From Symsagittifera roscoffensis (Eukaryota > Xenacoelomorpha > Acoela > Convolutidae), in NCBI RefSeq assembly GCF_963678635.1, contig NC_087071.1, positions 4,107,624 to 4,171,623 of the forward strand: 64,000 bases of DNA. Direction: 5' to 3'. Positions 1 through 11,100 of the stretch are shown here, piece after piece (the first letter of the stretch is position 1; every line of letters begins with the position of its first letter). Below the pieces are notes generated by a model. The model was not told where the DNA came from and searched no databases. It saw only the letters and a program-made list of their open reading frames with translations. Both the position numbers and the translations under genes were made by a program.

Positions 1-1895
1 AAATAATTCTATCTTTTTGCTATTCAGGAGGACTCATTCGTCAGAACAAACATGAGTTATTATTTTTAAAATGTTTGATTTTTTGATATATTACACGTAT
101 TTTCTTATTATTTTCATGTAAACCAGACTCACGTATTTGAGGAGCAAAAAAGGGACTCTAGGAAAGCGTAATCTTTGGTACATTTAGTAAATACAATTGT
201 TTGTTTTTAAAGTTGTTTGTTTTGCATAAGTTTTATTTGATTGAATTTATTTATGAATGAAATACTGCGAGTTTTTTGTTCACCTTGCACGGATTTAGAA
301 ATCGTTTTTACTAACTAAAGCTTTCAAATTTTGTTGTTTTTCAACGATGAATGGTTTTTAGAGCAGTTCTGAGAGATTTCAAGCAGTGGCAATGGATTTG
401 TGAAAGCATTACTGGGGACGCTTTTGGACTCATTTTTATATTTAAATTAGCAATAAATCAGCAACCATGGTAACGTGAAATTTATCGATTCGGAAGCCCT
501 GCTTGAAGTACTTAATTGTCTATTGACACTATTGGTCGATAAGACATCCCCTTTTCGACTCAAGCTCTTTAGGTCGCTCAAAAGTGCCGATCGACCATGG
601 TTAATTCAAAGGTCGAACCGGACCGATACCGAACCGGACCATGCTCGACCATTATCAATAAATAATTCAACCAAGGTCAATATATGAATAGTTACGCTGA
701 AGTTCTTAAATTTTTAATTTGAAAATCTTTTTCATAAAAAAAACTGCCAAAATATTTAAATATAAGATACCTGGTCGCTTTTTGATGCACGTGAACACAA
801 TATTTATAGCAAAAACGGAAAGTTACGACAAGATTTCTCCATTATCGTTCAACAATTCCCTCCATAAATTCAAAATTTTTAATTCGGTGTTAAATTGAAA
901 AAACTTTGCTCACAATTGAATTAAGAAAAGAAAAAAGAAAAACATGAAAAAACTTACAAAACATAAATGATTTTCTGTTCAAGATGCCAATTTTTGATCT
1001 AAAAAAAATTACTTTTATCTAATTTGTAATACAATTCAAATTTGCCAAAAAACATGAAAAGCAAAAAGAATAAGCGAATGGCAAAAAAATCCAAGATTGA
1101 CGAGGTTAATCAAAGCTGTGATGACCAAGTTTCTAGATAGTTACATAGCGATATTTATTTGAACCATAAAGTCGACGGCTACACTGTTCCAACAATAAAA
1201 ATGACAAAGGATACTCGTGTAAGCAAAATTTTCAGAGAAACTTAGTAGATTCAACCAAAATTGAACAGGGTCATCAACAGATTTCGATTTTTTGAGCCAA
1301 TTTTTTTTGAGCCGAAAAATTTAGGAAGTACAACGGTCAACTCATATGGTAGGATTATAATTCCACCAATAACCCGGGTACCTATCACTAAATTAACTAA
1401 AATGCTTGTTTATTGAAAAAAAAACTCAACATATCAAAAACTTCAAATTTTGTTGATTCAAATGAGAGTCAGGACAAACAAAATTTTCAAAGCAAAAAAA
1501 TTTTTTTTTTAGAAAAAATTGACGTCTTATCGAAACTCTACTGCATAAAAAAAACTTGACTGGCAATTTAAGCTCGGCGGCTAGTACTTAAAAAAATTAT
1601 ACTAAACTTTACACTAAAAATGTGTAAGCCGAGCTTAAGGCGGCTAGACTGGCAATTTAAGCTCGGCGGCTAGTACTTAGAAAAAATTATACTAAACTTT
1701 ACACTAAAAATGATCAAAATTAAGTTTTTTTGAATTTTCTTGAATCAAAACGTTGACACAGTAGTTTTTTCACTTTCAAATATTGGCATATGATGATATC
1801 ATAGTGATGCAGTCAAATATTTTTGCTTTGGTAACTTTTGCTCAAAAAATCAAGAAATTTTCCAGCAAAATTAAAAAACATCAAGTTTTAAATGT
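1..1895. other. AT-rich DNA without a supported gene
   Basis: No coding exon can be supported here. A short frame at 1054-1140 opens with a lysine-rich stretch (MKSKKNKRMAKKSK) and stops after 28 residues; nothing supports it as a gene. Around 530-660 short motifs of the form GGTCGAAC/GATCGACC recur, resembling the degenerate GTCGAAC-rich DNA at 34660-34960. If the receptor gene that starts near 7974 has upstream exons for TM1 and TM2, they should lie here or before the window, but I could not identify them. Confidence 0.4.
1558..1711. repeat. Two-copy local duplication, period about 89 bp
   Basis: A unit beginning GACTGGCAATTTAAGCTCGG occurs at 1558-1621 and again at 1647-1711 with one or two differences. 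The linker between the copies (about 1622-1646) carries GTAAGCCGAGCTTAAGGCGG, which is partly the reverse complement of the unit's AAGCTCGGCGG, so the region can also fold as an inverted repeat. Confidence 0.75.
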
Positions 1896-2492
1896 GATCC
1901 CGCACCGGAGTTTCATGGATAATAATCAATTATAGTGGAAAGTTGTTGTCTAAAATATTGTTATTATTAGATGCTATTGTTGCAAGTTAAGAATACAAAA
2001 TTGATTATATTGTCATCATCATTTTTTTTTTCGTAAAAACGCAACCCATCAAAATCCATTTTAAATCAATTATTAATGACTGTAGCGGATTATATTTTAT
2101 AGATATTTTGCTAAAATATTTGTAAAATTTGCTACATATTTGGCGTTACGCACCGCCTACTCGCAATCTAAGCCTTCTCAAATTAACCCATCCCCCCTCA
2201 TTTGCCCCCCACCAGGTTTGCTCCCTCCTCCCCTTACACCCGCATTTAAATCACAGCCCGCCCCCATGTTTACTAAAGTTTACCACCAACCCCAACATCA
2301 CCCCCTTTTTACAGTTTAAACCCCCCAGTTTATTTACTATTGAACGGCGACGGGGGAGGGGGTTACTCAGGGTAAACAACGCATATTTAGACCCACTCTT
2401 CTTTTTGAGTTTAACCATTTCACGCAAGTTTTTTGATCCACCCCCCATTTTTTATCCCGAACACGTTCCGTAAACTGACAAGGGTTAAACTG

Positions 2493-2830
2493 TGTTGAGG
2501 ACAGACGAGCTCAATGCCAGACTAGTGAAATACCAGACCAAACTCAAGGTCAGACTTGAGCAATAGAAACCTAATTAAAGGTCAACTGGTATAAAACTCA
2601 ATGCACTCAGACAAGGTCAACTGGTCTGCTGGTATTTGATAAACTAATTAATTAACTGGTAATTAATTAACTGGTACTATTTGATGCTCAGTTTGTCGTG
2701 TCATTTTATAAACACAATCTCAATTCATTCTTCAACAATCAGTATCTCTTCTCTCTCCTCAGTTGAAACCTCAGATAACTCTCAAACCTCTATCCCCTAG
2801 TCCTACTTGCTCTAACTCTGAATCTTAACA
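2493..2830 (+). repeat. 5' LTR of the copia element
   Basis: The LTR is 338 bp, starts TG and ends CA, and matches the 3' LTR at 7027-7364 base for base as far as I can read. It contains a short internal direct repeat (TAATTAATTAACTGG twice, near 2641-2670). The preceding five bases AACTG are repeated directly after the 3' LTR. Confidence 0.95.
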
Positions 2831-2844
2831 GGTTATGGGCCCAG
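2831..2844 (+). promoter_or_regulatory. Primer-binding site (internal initiator-tRNA-Met type)
   Basis: GGTTATGGGCCCAG follows the 5' LTR directly. It lacks the usual TGG start that pairs with a tRNA 3' CCA end. It is instead complementary to an initiator tRNA-Met anticodon stem-loop (CTGGGCCCATAACC, anticodon CAT). Drosophila copia is known to prime from this internal site after tRNA cleavage, so the same half-tRNA priming is inferred here. Confidence 0.8.
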
Positions 2845-2927
2845 ATTTCTAAACTTTTTGATTTAATAATTATTTGATTTCTGTCAGAGTTTTTTTTAGC
2901 TTTTATCTAGCCTTTAGCAAAGCAGAG

Positions 2928-5900
2928 ATGGACTTGAAACTGGCTGGATTCAGTGGAAAGTCTGAAGATTTTCCAGCTTGGTCGACGAAGTTTGTGGCAC
3001 TGATGCATACCAAAGGCCTGTTCAGGACTGTGATGGGCAATGACGATCTACCAGAAGCTGAACCTACGCTACCTGAGAATCCGAATGCTGACCAGATGAC
3101 GGCGTACAACACCAAGATGCAGGAGCGAGCTGTGCTGATCCAGCAGAGGAAAGACAACCGAAACACAGTGTGGTCACATCTAGCTCTGGTCCTGAACAAC
3201 ACCACACTGATGTACATCAAGAACGACTGCGTGGCTGCGGATGGCTATGGCGATGGGACGAAGGCCTGGAGACTGCTGCAAGAGAAGTTTTGCAGTGTGG
3301 AGAGGCCTACAGTGGTCAGTCTAGTAGGCCAGCTTGCGAAGCTGCGCCTAGGATCAGAGGAGGATCTCGATGACTACTTCGTTCGAAGTCAAGAGCTGAT
3401 GACGCGGCTGAGTGAAGCTGGGGAAGCAATTACGGACACACTCTTCAATGCGCTCGTGATCAACGGACTGCCTGACAGCTTTGAGCATTTCGTGGTGCAG
3501 GAGAGCTTCCAGCCGGCCAAGACTTTTACAGAGCTGAGAACGAGGTTGAGGAACTATGATGACTCGAGACGAGCTCGATGTGGAGAGAAGACTGGGAATG
3601 GACACATAGCTATGCAAGCTGTGAGGAAGAAGAAAGGAGCGTCGGGTGGTGGCTGTTTTGTGTGCGGTCAGAAGGGTCATTTGGCAAGAGATTGCAGATC
3701 CAGAAGTGACAGTGGTCAATCTGGTGCTCGAGGCAGTGGCTCGAATGAAGCAAGTGGTCCAACTTCAAGGAAGCAAGGGTGCTTCAAGTGTGGACAACAA
3801 GGACACTTTGCAAGGGACTGCAAGCAGGCAAAGACAGGGTTCTTCAGTTGTTGTGCAACAACCTCAATGAAGGGAGATGATCTCATTGTGGATACGGGAT
3901 GCACCGATCATGTAGTGCGCGACAAGGCTGTCTTCTCAAGCTTTGAGAAATGGGATGAGGGGACAACAGTTGAGAATCCGAACGGTACAATATCAAAGAT
4001 TGAGGGCATAGGCTCGGTGGAAGTGGACATACGAGACTGTCAAGATGTGACGAGGAGCTACACTTTCCACAATGTGCTGTTTGTGCCGAGCTACAACGTG
4101 AATCTGATGAGTGTGAGCTCAGCAATAGCTAGAGGGTCTAGTTTCAGCTTTACATCAGACTCTTCTCATCTTGTGGCACCGGATGGTCGACGGCTACCAG
4201 TGAAGCAGCGCGGCAAGCTTTTCTTCCTGGAGTGCAAGTTCAAGAGGAACGCGATGACTCTAGCTACGAAAGCGAAGATGGAGACAAGTAGTGCAATGCT
4301 GTGGCACCGAAGGCTGGGGCATCTCAACAAGCATGATCTAATATCAGTTGTTGATGTCGGCGAGCTAGGGTTCTGCGAAGTGTGCACAGCTTCGAAGATG
4401 CACGAAGTAGCAATGCCAAAGAAGACAGAGAACAGGGCAACTGCAGTGGGGCAGCGGGTCTTCAGCGACATCCAGGGACCATTTGAAGTTGCGAGCATGC
4501 ATGGAGCGCGCTATGCCGTGAGCTTCATTGATGACTTCAGCCGTCTGGCAGTGGTCAAGTACCTGGTTAAGAAGAGCGATACTCTTTCGAAGTTCAAAGA
4601 CTTTGTAGCTGAGCACGGAACACCGAAGTGCTTGAGAACTGACAACGGAGGTGAGTATTCGTCGAATGCTTTTCGGATGTTCTGTAGAGAAATGCAGGTG
4701 AAACAGGAGTTTACAGTACCTAATACTCCGCAACAGAATGGCGTGGCAGAGAGGTACAACAGGGTGATAACTGAGATGACTCGATGTCTACTGGCCGATG
4801 CAAAGCTCTCAAAGATGTTCTGGGTACGAGCAATGTCAACGGCAGTCAGGGTTCGCAACTTGTGTCCTACATCCAGCAATGAGCATCGCATTTCATCAAT
4901 GGAGATGCATTATGGGAAGCCATCGAAAGTCAACTACCTGCGAGTGTTCGGATGCCTGGCGTACTACCTGGACAGAGGAAACCGGCGGAAACTGGATCCG
5001 AAAGGCAAGAAGAGCAAGTTCATTGGTTATGACGAGGAGAGCAAAGCCTACTTGCTGATGGACCTGGAGACAAAGCGAGTGGTACGAGCAAGAAGCGTGA
5101 CGTTCAATGAAGACATCATTCCAGACGACTTTCTGGTAGACAGTGAGCAGTCACAAACACTGGGTCTATCAATCGAGGGATGCATTGATGTAGAGGAAAC
5201 TAGCACGAAGACCATCACTGAGTCTACCAATAAAGCGAATGATAGTGGAGCAGCAGCTTCAGTGGGGGTTACGGAAGATGACCCAGTCGAGACTGAAGAA
5301 TTGGAACCACCTTCCACAGAGCCTCCAGAGCAGAGGCCAACAGAGATTCCAGAGCAGCGGTCAACTAGAACGCGGAACCCTCCCATCCGATACGGACTGG
5401 CTTACACTCATGCTTCAGTGATAGCACAAGAGCCAAGAAGCTACTTGGAAGCAGTATCTGGACCAGAAAGGGAGCAGTGGCTAGCAGCTATGGCTTTGGA
5501 GGTGCAGTCACTGAAGGCAATGGGCACCTGGACACTTGTTGATAGACCAAATTCTCGCAAGGTCATTCCTGGACGCTGGGTGCTTGCTGTGAAGAGAGAT
5601 GCAATGGGACAAGTGGAGCGGTTTAAAGCCAGATACGTGGTGAAGGGTTTTATGCAAGTGGAAGGACTGGACTTCAATGAGACCTTTGCGCCAACCTGTA
5701 AACAAGAAACAAAGAGAATACTACTGGCTTTGGGAGCGCAAGATGATCTTGTACTTCATCAGATGGACGTGAAGTCAGCCTTCCTCAACTCGCCGTTAAC
5801 AGAAACTGTGTATATGGAACAGCCCGAGGGGTTCAGCAGCGGGGACAACCAAGTGTGTTTGCTACAACGCAGTATCTATGGGCTGAAGCAGGCAGGAAGG

Positions 5901-7019
5901 GACTGGTACCAGACGCTGAGCACGTTTCTTCTGGAGACTGGTTTCACTCGAAGCACCAATGACTTCTGTTTGTTCACGATGAGGGGAATGGATGATGCTA
6001 TGATCTATGTTCTAGTATGGGTGGATGATATCATCATTGGCTGCAAACTGCAAGCAGAAGTTGACAGGGTGAGGGACCGATTCACTGACCGATTCAAGAT
6101 GGATGATCGCGGTCCATTAGCCTGGTTTTTGAAAATGCAGGTCAAACGGGCACCTGGTTCTGTCACTGTGAATCAGTCTCGCTACATTGAAGACTGCTTG
6201 GAGCGCTTTGGGTTGGCTGACTGCAAACCAGTAGGGACACCAGCTGATATCAGCACTCAGTTGACGAAGAAGGACTGCCCTGGAGCGGGCTCAGAAGAAG
6301 CAGTGGCAATGCAGCGTGAGGACTACAGAGGCATAGTGGGCTCGTTATTGTACATAGCCAAGCAAACGAGGCCAGACATCCTAGCTACTGTGACTCAACT
6401 TTCACGGTTTCTGGAGAATCCTGGGAGAACACACTGGGTGGCTGCTAAGAGAGTACTGCGATACCTGAAAGGAACCAAAGATCTGGAGCTGTGCTACATC
6501 AAAGATCCTGATGGGTTCAACCTTTATGGTTCAGCAGATGCTGACTGGGCTGGTGACGTTGATGACAGAAGGTCAACAACAGGCTACAGTTTTCATGTGC
6601 AGCGGTCAGGAGCAGCAATCAGCTGGAGTACCAAGAAGCAACCTACTGCAGCAATATCTACCAGCGAAGCTGAGTATCAAGCAATGGCAGCGGCTGTTCA
6701 GGAAGGCCTCTACTTACGATCCCTACTCAATGAGATGGATATGACGTGTGATGGTCCAACTGTGATCAACGAGGACAACCAGAGCTGCATCAAGATGTGC
6801 AAAAATCCCGTAATGCAGAAGCGTACAAAGCACATTGATGTCAAGTATCACTTTGTCCGAGAGCGGGTCGAGGATGGAACATTTGCGCTCGAGTACTGTC
6901 CAACCGAAAACATGGAGGCTGACTTGTTGACGAAATCCCTGAGCAAGGCAAAGGTGGATCAACATCGTCGAACGCTGATGGGTTGCAGCCTGACATTGGA
7001 CAAAGCCAATTCAGCCTGA
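2928..7019 (+). CDS. Copia gag-pol polyprotein
   Basis: The polyprotein of 1363 residues drives reverse transcription and integration of the element. The first ATG of the frame is at 2928 (MDLKLAGFSG); the frame is open from 2874 but has no earlier ATG. In order it shows a gag domain, two CCHC zinc knuckles (CFVCGQKGHLARDC and CFKCGQQGHFARDC, about residues 242-305), an aspartic protease site IVDTGC, an integrase with HHCC finger (WHRRLGHLN...CEVC) and DDE core (LRTDNGGEYS, PQQNGVAERYN), a reverse transcriptase with VWVDDIIIG, and RNase H with ADADWAGD, TSEAEYQA and DNQSCIK. It ends with TGA seven bases before the 3' LTR. No stop or frameshift is seen, so it looks functional. Confidence 0.96.
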   Translation: MDLKLAGFSGKSEDFPAWSTKFVALMHTKGLFRTVMGNDDLPEAEPTLPENPNADQMTAYNTKMQERAVLIQQRKDNRNTVWSHLALVLNNTTLMYIKNDCVAADGYGDGTKAWRLLQEKFCSVERPTVVSLVGQLAKLRLGSEEDLDDYFVRSQELMTRLSEAGEAITDTLFNALVINGLPDSFEHFVVQESFQPAKTFTELRTRLRNYDDSRRARCGEKTGNGHIAMQAVRKKKGASGGGCFVCGQKGHLARDCRSRSDSGQSGARGSGSNEASGPTSRKQGCFKCGQQGHFARDCKQAKTGFFSCCATTSMKGDDLIVDTGCTDHVVRDKAVFSSFEKWDEGTTVENPNGTISKIEGIGSVEVDIRDCQDVTRSYTFHNVLFVPSYNVNLMSVSSAIARGSSFSFTSDSSHLVAPDGRRLPVKQRGKLFFLECKFKRNAMTLATKAKMETSSAMLWHRRLGHLNKHDLISVVDVGELGFCEVCTASKMHEVAMPKKTENRATAVGQRVFSDIQGPFEVASMHGARYAVSFIDDFSRLAVVKYLVKKSDTLSKFKDFVAEHGTPKCLRTDNGGEYSSNAFRMFCREMQVKQEFTVPNTPQQNGVAERYNRVITEMTRCLLADAKLSKMFWVRAMSTAVRVRNLCPTSSNEHRISSMEMHYGKPSKVNYLRVFGCLAYYLDRGNRRKLDPKGKKSKFIGYDEESKAYLLMDLETKRVVRARSVTFNEDIIPDDFLVDSEQSQTLGLSIEGCIDVEETSTKTITESTNKANDSGAAASVGVTEDDPVETEELEPPSTEPPEQRPTEIPEQRSTRTRNPPIRYGLAYTHASVIAQEPRSYLEAVSGPEREQWLAAMALEVQSLKAMGTWTLVDRPNSRKVIPGRWVLAVKRDAMGQVERFKARYVVKGFMQVEGLDFNETFAPTCKQETKRILLALGAQDDLVLHQMDVKSAFLNSPLTETVYMEQPEGFSSGDNQVCLLQRSIYGLKQAGRDWYQTLSTFLLETGFTRSTNDFCLFTMRGMDDAMIYVLVWVDDIIIGCKLQAEVDRVRDRFTDRFKMDDRGPLAWFLKMQVKRAPGSVTVNQSRYIEDCLERFGLADCKPVGTPADISTQLTKKDCPGAGSEEAVAMQREDYRGIVGSLLYIAKQTRPDILATVTQLSRFLENPGRTHWVAAKRVLRYLKGTKDLELCYIKDPDGFNLYGSADADWAGDVDDRRSTTGYSFHVQRSGAAISWSTKKQPTAAISTSEAEYQAMAAAVQEGLYLRSLLNEMDMTCDGPTVINEDNQSCIKMCKNPVMQKRTKHIDVKYHFVRERVEDGTFALEYCPTENMEADLLTKSLSKAKVDQHRRTLMGCSLTLDKANSA

Positions 7020-7026
7020 GTGGGGG

Positions 7027-7364
7027 TGTTGAGGACAGACGAGCTCAATGCCAGACTAGTGAAATACCAGACCAAACTCAAGGTCAGACTTGAGCAATAG
7101 AAACCTAATTAAAGGTCAACTGGTATAAAACTCAATGCACTCAGACAAGGTCAACTGGTCTGCTGGTATTTGATAAACTAATTAATTAACTGGTAATTAA
7201 TTAACTGGTACTATTTGATGCTCAGTTTGTCGTGTCATTTTATAAACACAATCTCAATTCATTCTTCAACAATCAGTATCTCTTCTCTCTCCTCAGTTGA
7301 AACCTCAGATAACTCTCAAACCTCTATCCCCTAGTCCTACTTGCTCTAACTCTGAATCTTAACA
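7027..7364 (+). repeat. 3' LTR of the copia element
   Basis: The sequence is identical to the 5' LTR, is preceded by the purine tract GTGGGGG, and is followed by the target duplication AACTG. Confidence 0.95.
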
Positions 7365-7973
7365 AACTGTGGGTGCGGTAAAACTGGGGAAAGGGATTGT
7401 TAAAAGAGGTGATGGAGTTTACGCAAAGTATAGAAAAACTAGAGAAAATTTGATTAGATAACATCTTATGTATAAAAAAATTTATGAAACATAAAACGTA
7501 GCAATTGAGTGAAACAGGCAATGGGATAACTTGAAAAAATTGCTATATCCATTAGTTCTTCTCAAAATATACGTTACGGACGATTGAAATCTTTTATAAG
7601 GGGTTATATTGATTAAAAAATATTAAAATTAATTTCCATTTTTATGAATTATAATCGATTATAATGCAATATAATGAGTCATATTGATTTAACAAATACT
7701 ACGGTTATAATGACTTTCTCATCATCGATTACTTTTATACTTTTATAGATACTGACCATTGAATGACAACATATTCGATTATTATCCTTGGAACTCCAGT
7801 GCGGGATCTCTTTAAGGAATCAATAAAAGCAAACACCAAAACTCAGAAGTGGTTGATGACTTGACACAAAAAAAAATCAAATGAATGGGTTTATACCGAG
7901 TCAGAAACATATAACGAGAAAAAACATTCAACAAACAAACTAAAGTCAATATTTTTTCTTTATTTTACTGAAG

Positions 7974-8184
7974 CAAATGTGATTGAGCACGAACAAAAGC
8001 TCATTATTCGAATTAATTATTATTTGAGGCCAAAAGTATATCAAAACAGAACCGATGATTCTGCTATCTACAATGGAGGCGCAGGAGAGAAATTGAACGG
8101 AGTCATTCAATATCTCTGGCTAGTGACAGAAATCTTCACATACTGGCCCCAAACAATTACATTATTGGCACTTGCTATCGAAAG
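7974..8184 (+). CDS. Receptor exon: loop, TM3 and start of the ERY motif
   Basis: The exon lies after a candidate acceptor (tttattttactgaag) and ends at a good donor (GAAAG|gtaaaa). It encodes an N-glycosylation-type NRT in a hydrophilic loop and then a roughly 25-residue helix ending LLALAIER. The split of the arginine codon matches the next exon's phase exactly. The start is uncertain by a few bases. Confidence 0.6.
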
Positions 8185-11100
8185 GTAAAAGCATATCCTC
8201 TACTATAGTATGCTAGACCGAACTGCAAATCAATAAAAATTGCTGTACGAAAATTTGTTGCGAATTTTCACTGTATTCAAAAATAGCGAAATTTTTATTT
8301 TACATGTCTTTCTTGTTGCTAGTTATGAATATACATTATAGATCAATTTTTAAAAGCATTTTTGAGTCACAAACTTCAGATTTTGGTGCTCACTTTAAAA
8401 AAAAATAGAAAAACACTCAGACCTATGAAACGTACATGATTTACGTTAGTAAAAAAAAGCTCTGCGTTTGGTTCTTCTTCTGTTTGGCTTGATAACTTGG
8501 CGTAGCAGGTTCTAACTACTCCAGTATTACTTGTCTCTAGGCATTTTCAATTCAGTCCACTCTCATAACAACTTTTTAGGTAGCATAAAAAACATCAGAT
8601 ACGAATCAAAGTGCAAGATTCCTGTCAAAGTTAGTATAAACCATTTGTCCACCCGTCATTTTTGCAAGAAAGCTTTGACAAAAAAGTTGAAAACAGTTGG
8701 AAACTTCAGAATTAGGTAACATTAATTGAGTAACAAAGTCAAAGTTGCGCAGAAAAAAGTGAAAATGAACAACAGGTAACAAATTTTAGTTTAAAGCGTG
8801 CAAAAGACTTTGTGTGCTTTGAAGTTTGCCTCTCAAGAATCTGGGAAGGTTTAAAATATTCAAATTCTGTAAAATTTATTAGTTTGATTTTTTTAAACTA
8901 AGAAAGCAACAAAACTGAAAGCTGCAAGTATGCAAACGTTTGCAAGCTTTTTAAAACATTGTTTCAGGTATATAATCATTGTGCACAGTGCTGAAGCGCG
9001 TTCTCTTCTAAATTCCTCCAATCGAAAGAAATTTTATTTTACAGTCGTTTGGCTCACATTCAGTATACCCTTGACGCGGTGCATTCTTGTGCTAATGAAA
9101 ATACTTAAAGAGGTAAGATTATTATTAAAGTTTTTTTGTAATAATAAGTTAATAAAACATTGCCAGTGGTTTCGAGTACCTTTGATGAATTTTTTTTTCA
9201 GAAAATATTGACATTTCTGATGAAACCAAAAAGAAAGTAAAATAAGTTTTGAACTTGAAAACGACAAAAGTTTCGCAAACCATATTTGTTCAAATTAACC
9301 TGTGAAATTCAAAATATGTCATATCGGCGAAAATTTGACAGACATGGTTAAGCATAAGGAGCAGCCCACTAGCTTTCGTGCGCTTTTGATTATGTGGACT
9401 AATGGAAAGTTCTATAAGTGGAAAGAGACGATTTGGCCTGCATATTGAGTATGCAAATTAATCACATTCATGAAATGGGTAAAGATTTTTTATGAGCTTC
9501 AGTATTAAATATGCAGAAGCATTGAAGCTTCACGCTTCACTTAATATCATTACAATTTGAATATAAGTTGCTGGATAAGTTGAAAGTCGAAGGTTGCACC
9601 GGTTGTAAACGAACAAAACGATTGGCGGTTGTTTCCGGTTTTTGATGATTTTTAGTCAACTTTTTTCTAGTCAGTTTTCACCAAACACTAGCCAGGCGCT
9701 ATTTGAGAATCGTATGTTTGAGAAAACCATTTCAGCATAAAATCATCAAGCAATGTGAAGAAACTGAAAAAAATAAAATAACGAAAATCTCTCGGTTCGA
9801 GACTTTTGATCGAGTTTTATCCCTGGTTCAAATCCAAGGTAAAACGTTTTTTTTTGCAGTGAAATAATTTTTTTAATCAAGCATGAAACGTGTTCTTGAT
9901 TTGTTTAAAAAAATAGTTTATTGTTTAACTCTGAAATATTATTCTAGCCAAACTAAAGCATAAATTCTCCTATTGTATCAACCATGCAATTCGGCTCCCT
10001 TCATTGAGCTACGTGAAATTTCTTTTCCAAGCAGTGTTTAAAGCTGAAAATGAAATAGGTTTAAGAAGCCTTTAAAAAAACGCACAAACAAAGTTGGTTT
10101 TCACAAAATGGATATAAAGGATTGCAGATGAATGTTGTTAATGACTAGGTTTAAAGATTTTCAATTTTTTTTTCTAATAAAAATTAATTTTAAATAAATC
10201 TAAGCTATTCCTTAAACGATTTCCTGAAAAATAAGCTATTTTCCTAAATTGATTGGGGGATATGGTACGGTGGATCTTTTTTTAGGCTTAAAACAAACAA
10301 CAAACAATAGTGAGTCTGTGATTTTTCTTCTGACTCCATATCCTTTTTTTTATAAAGTAGAAAAAAATGGAACAAAAAGCGCTATAGATATTTTCGAATT
10401 TTTGCAGGTTTCAAATGCTCAAGTATTTCTCAAAAATCAACAAGTGCTCTTTCATACATTTAAAACTAGTCAATCGATTGAAATGGCACGATTAAATAAT
10501 ATCGAAGGATGATGTTTTGATGATCAAAACGCCTGCATAGAAAAATCGTGGCAGACACAAGCTTTCTTGTTTTCATCAAATTTAGGTATAATCACTGATC
10601 ATACTTGAATCTGTTCGAGATTAAAAATACCTCATCGTAACAGGTCAATTCAGTCATGAATGTTAAGACTGCCCCGTAAACTCAATGGAATAAGTTTCAA
10701 AAATATGTGATCAAAAAAACTAAAATTTTTTGAAGAAAAAATAGCTAGTGTCTAATCGAAATATTTTTTGAAAGTTTTTATCCCGGATAAGTTGCCGCTC
10801 ATGCGTTAATAGCTCCAACTATCTCGCACGTTAAATGTCGAAAATCTTCAAACTGGCATTTTAACGCACATAAGAGTACAAAAAATAACTCAGGAAGAAA
10901 TGAACTTCGCATGTCAATATTTTCCGATGGTATAGAAAACTGCAAAAGTGGCAAAATAATAAGTGGAGTTGTGTCAGAAAAAATCTAACCCGCCCGTTTC
11001 ATCCGATATACAAAGTTTTTTCTTTTTTCAAAAAATGAGCAAAATTTTGCGCTGCCCAAAAATCATCTATTTTGACACATTTTTTAAACACATTTTTCAA

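Larger units (their letters stand above)
2493..7364 (+). mobile_element. Complete Ty1/copia LTR retrotransposon
   Basis: This element has two 338-bp LTRs that are identical by eye (TGTTGAGG...CTTAACA), a 5-bp target duplication AACTG on both sides, a primer-binding site, a polypurine tract (GTGGGGG just before the 3' LTR) and one uninterrupted gag-pol frame. The domain order protease, integrase, reverse transcriptase, RNase H is that of Ty1/copia. Identical LTRs and an open frame imply a recent and possibly still active insertion. It sits inside a copy of the DNA-transposon-like repeat. Confidence 0.95.
1896..7808. mobile_element. DNA-transposon-like repeat, copy A, split by a copia insertion
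   Basis: The left end at 1896 reads GATCCCGCACCGGAGTTTCA then GGATAATAATC. The reverse complement of the right end at 7808 reads GATCCCGCACTGGAGTTCCA then GGATAATAATC, giving terminal inverted repeats of about 32 bp. Without the copia element (2493-7364) the repeat is about 1.04 kb, with AT-rich flanks and a C-rich interior (2150-2480). No transposase is visible, so it is probably non-autonomous. Copy B at 15474-23782 has the same ends. I cannot see a clear target duplication, so the superfamily is left open. Confidence 0.6.

Noticed and set aside
2129-2473. Pro/His-rich 114-codon frame
   Set aside because: It is a product of the C-rich interior of the DNA repeat, has no domain, and sits within a split mobile element.
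9821-9842. tRNA B-box-like CTGGTTCAAATCCAAGG
   Set aside because: No D-arm A-box, anticodon stem or acceptor stem could be placed around it, so it is not called a tRNA gene.
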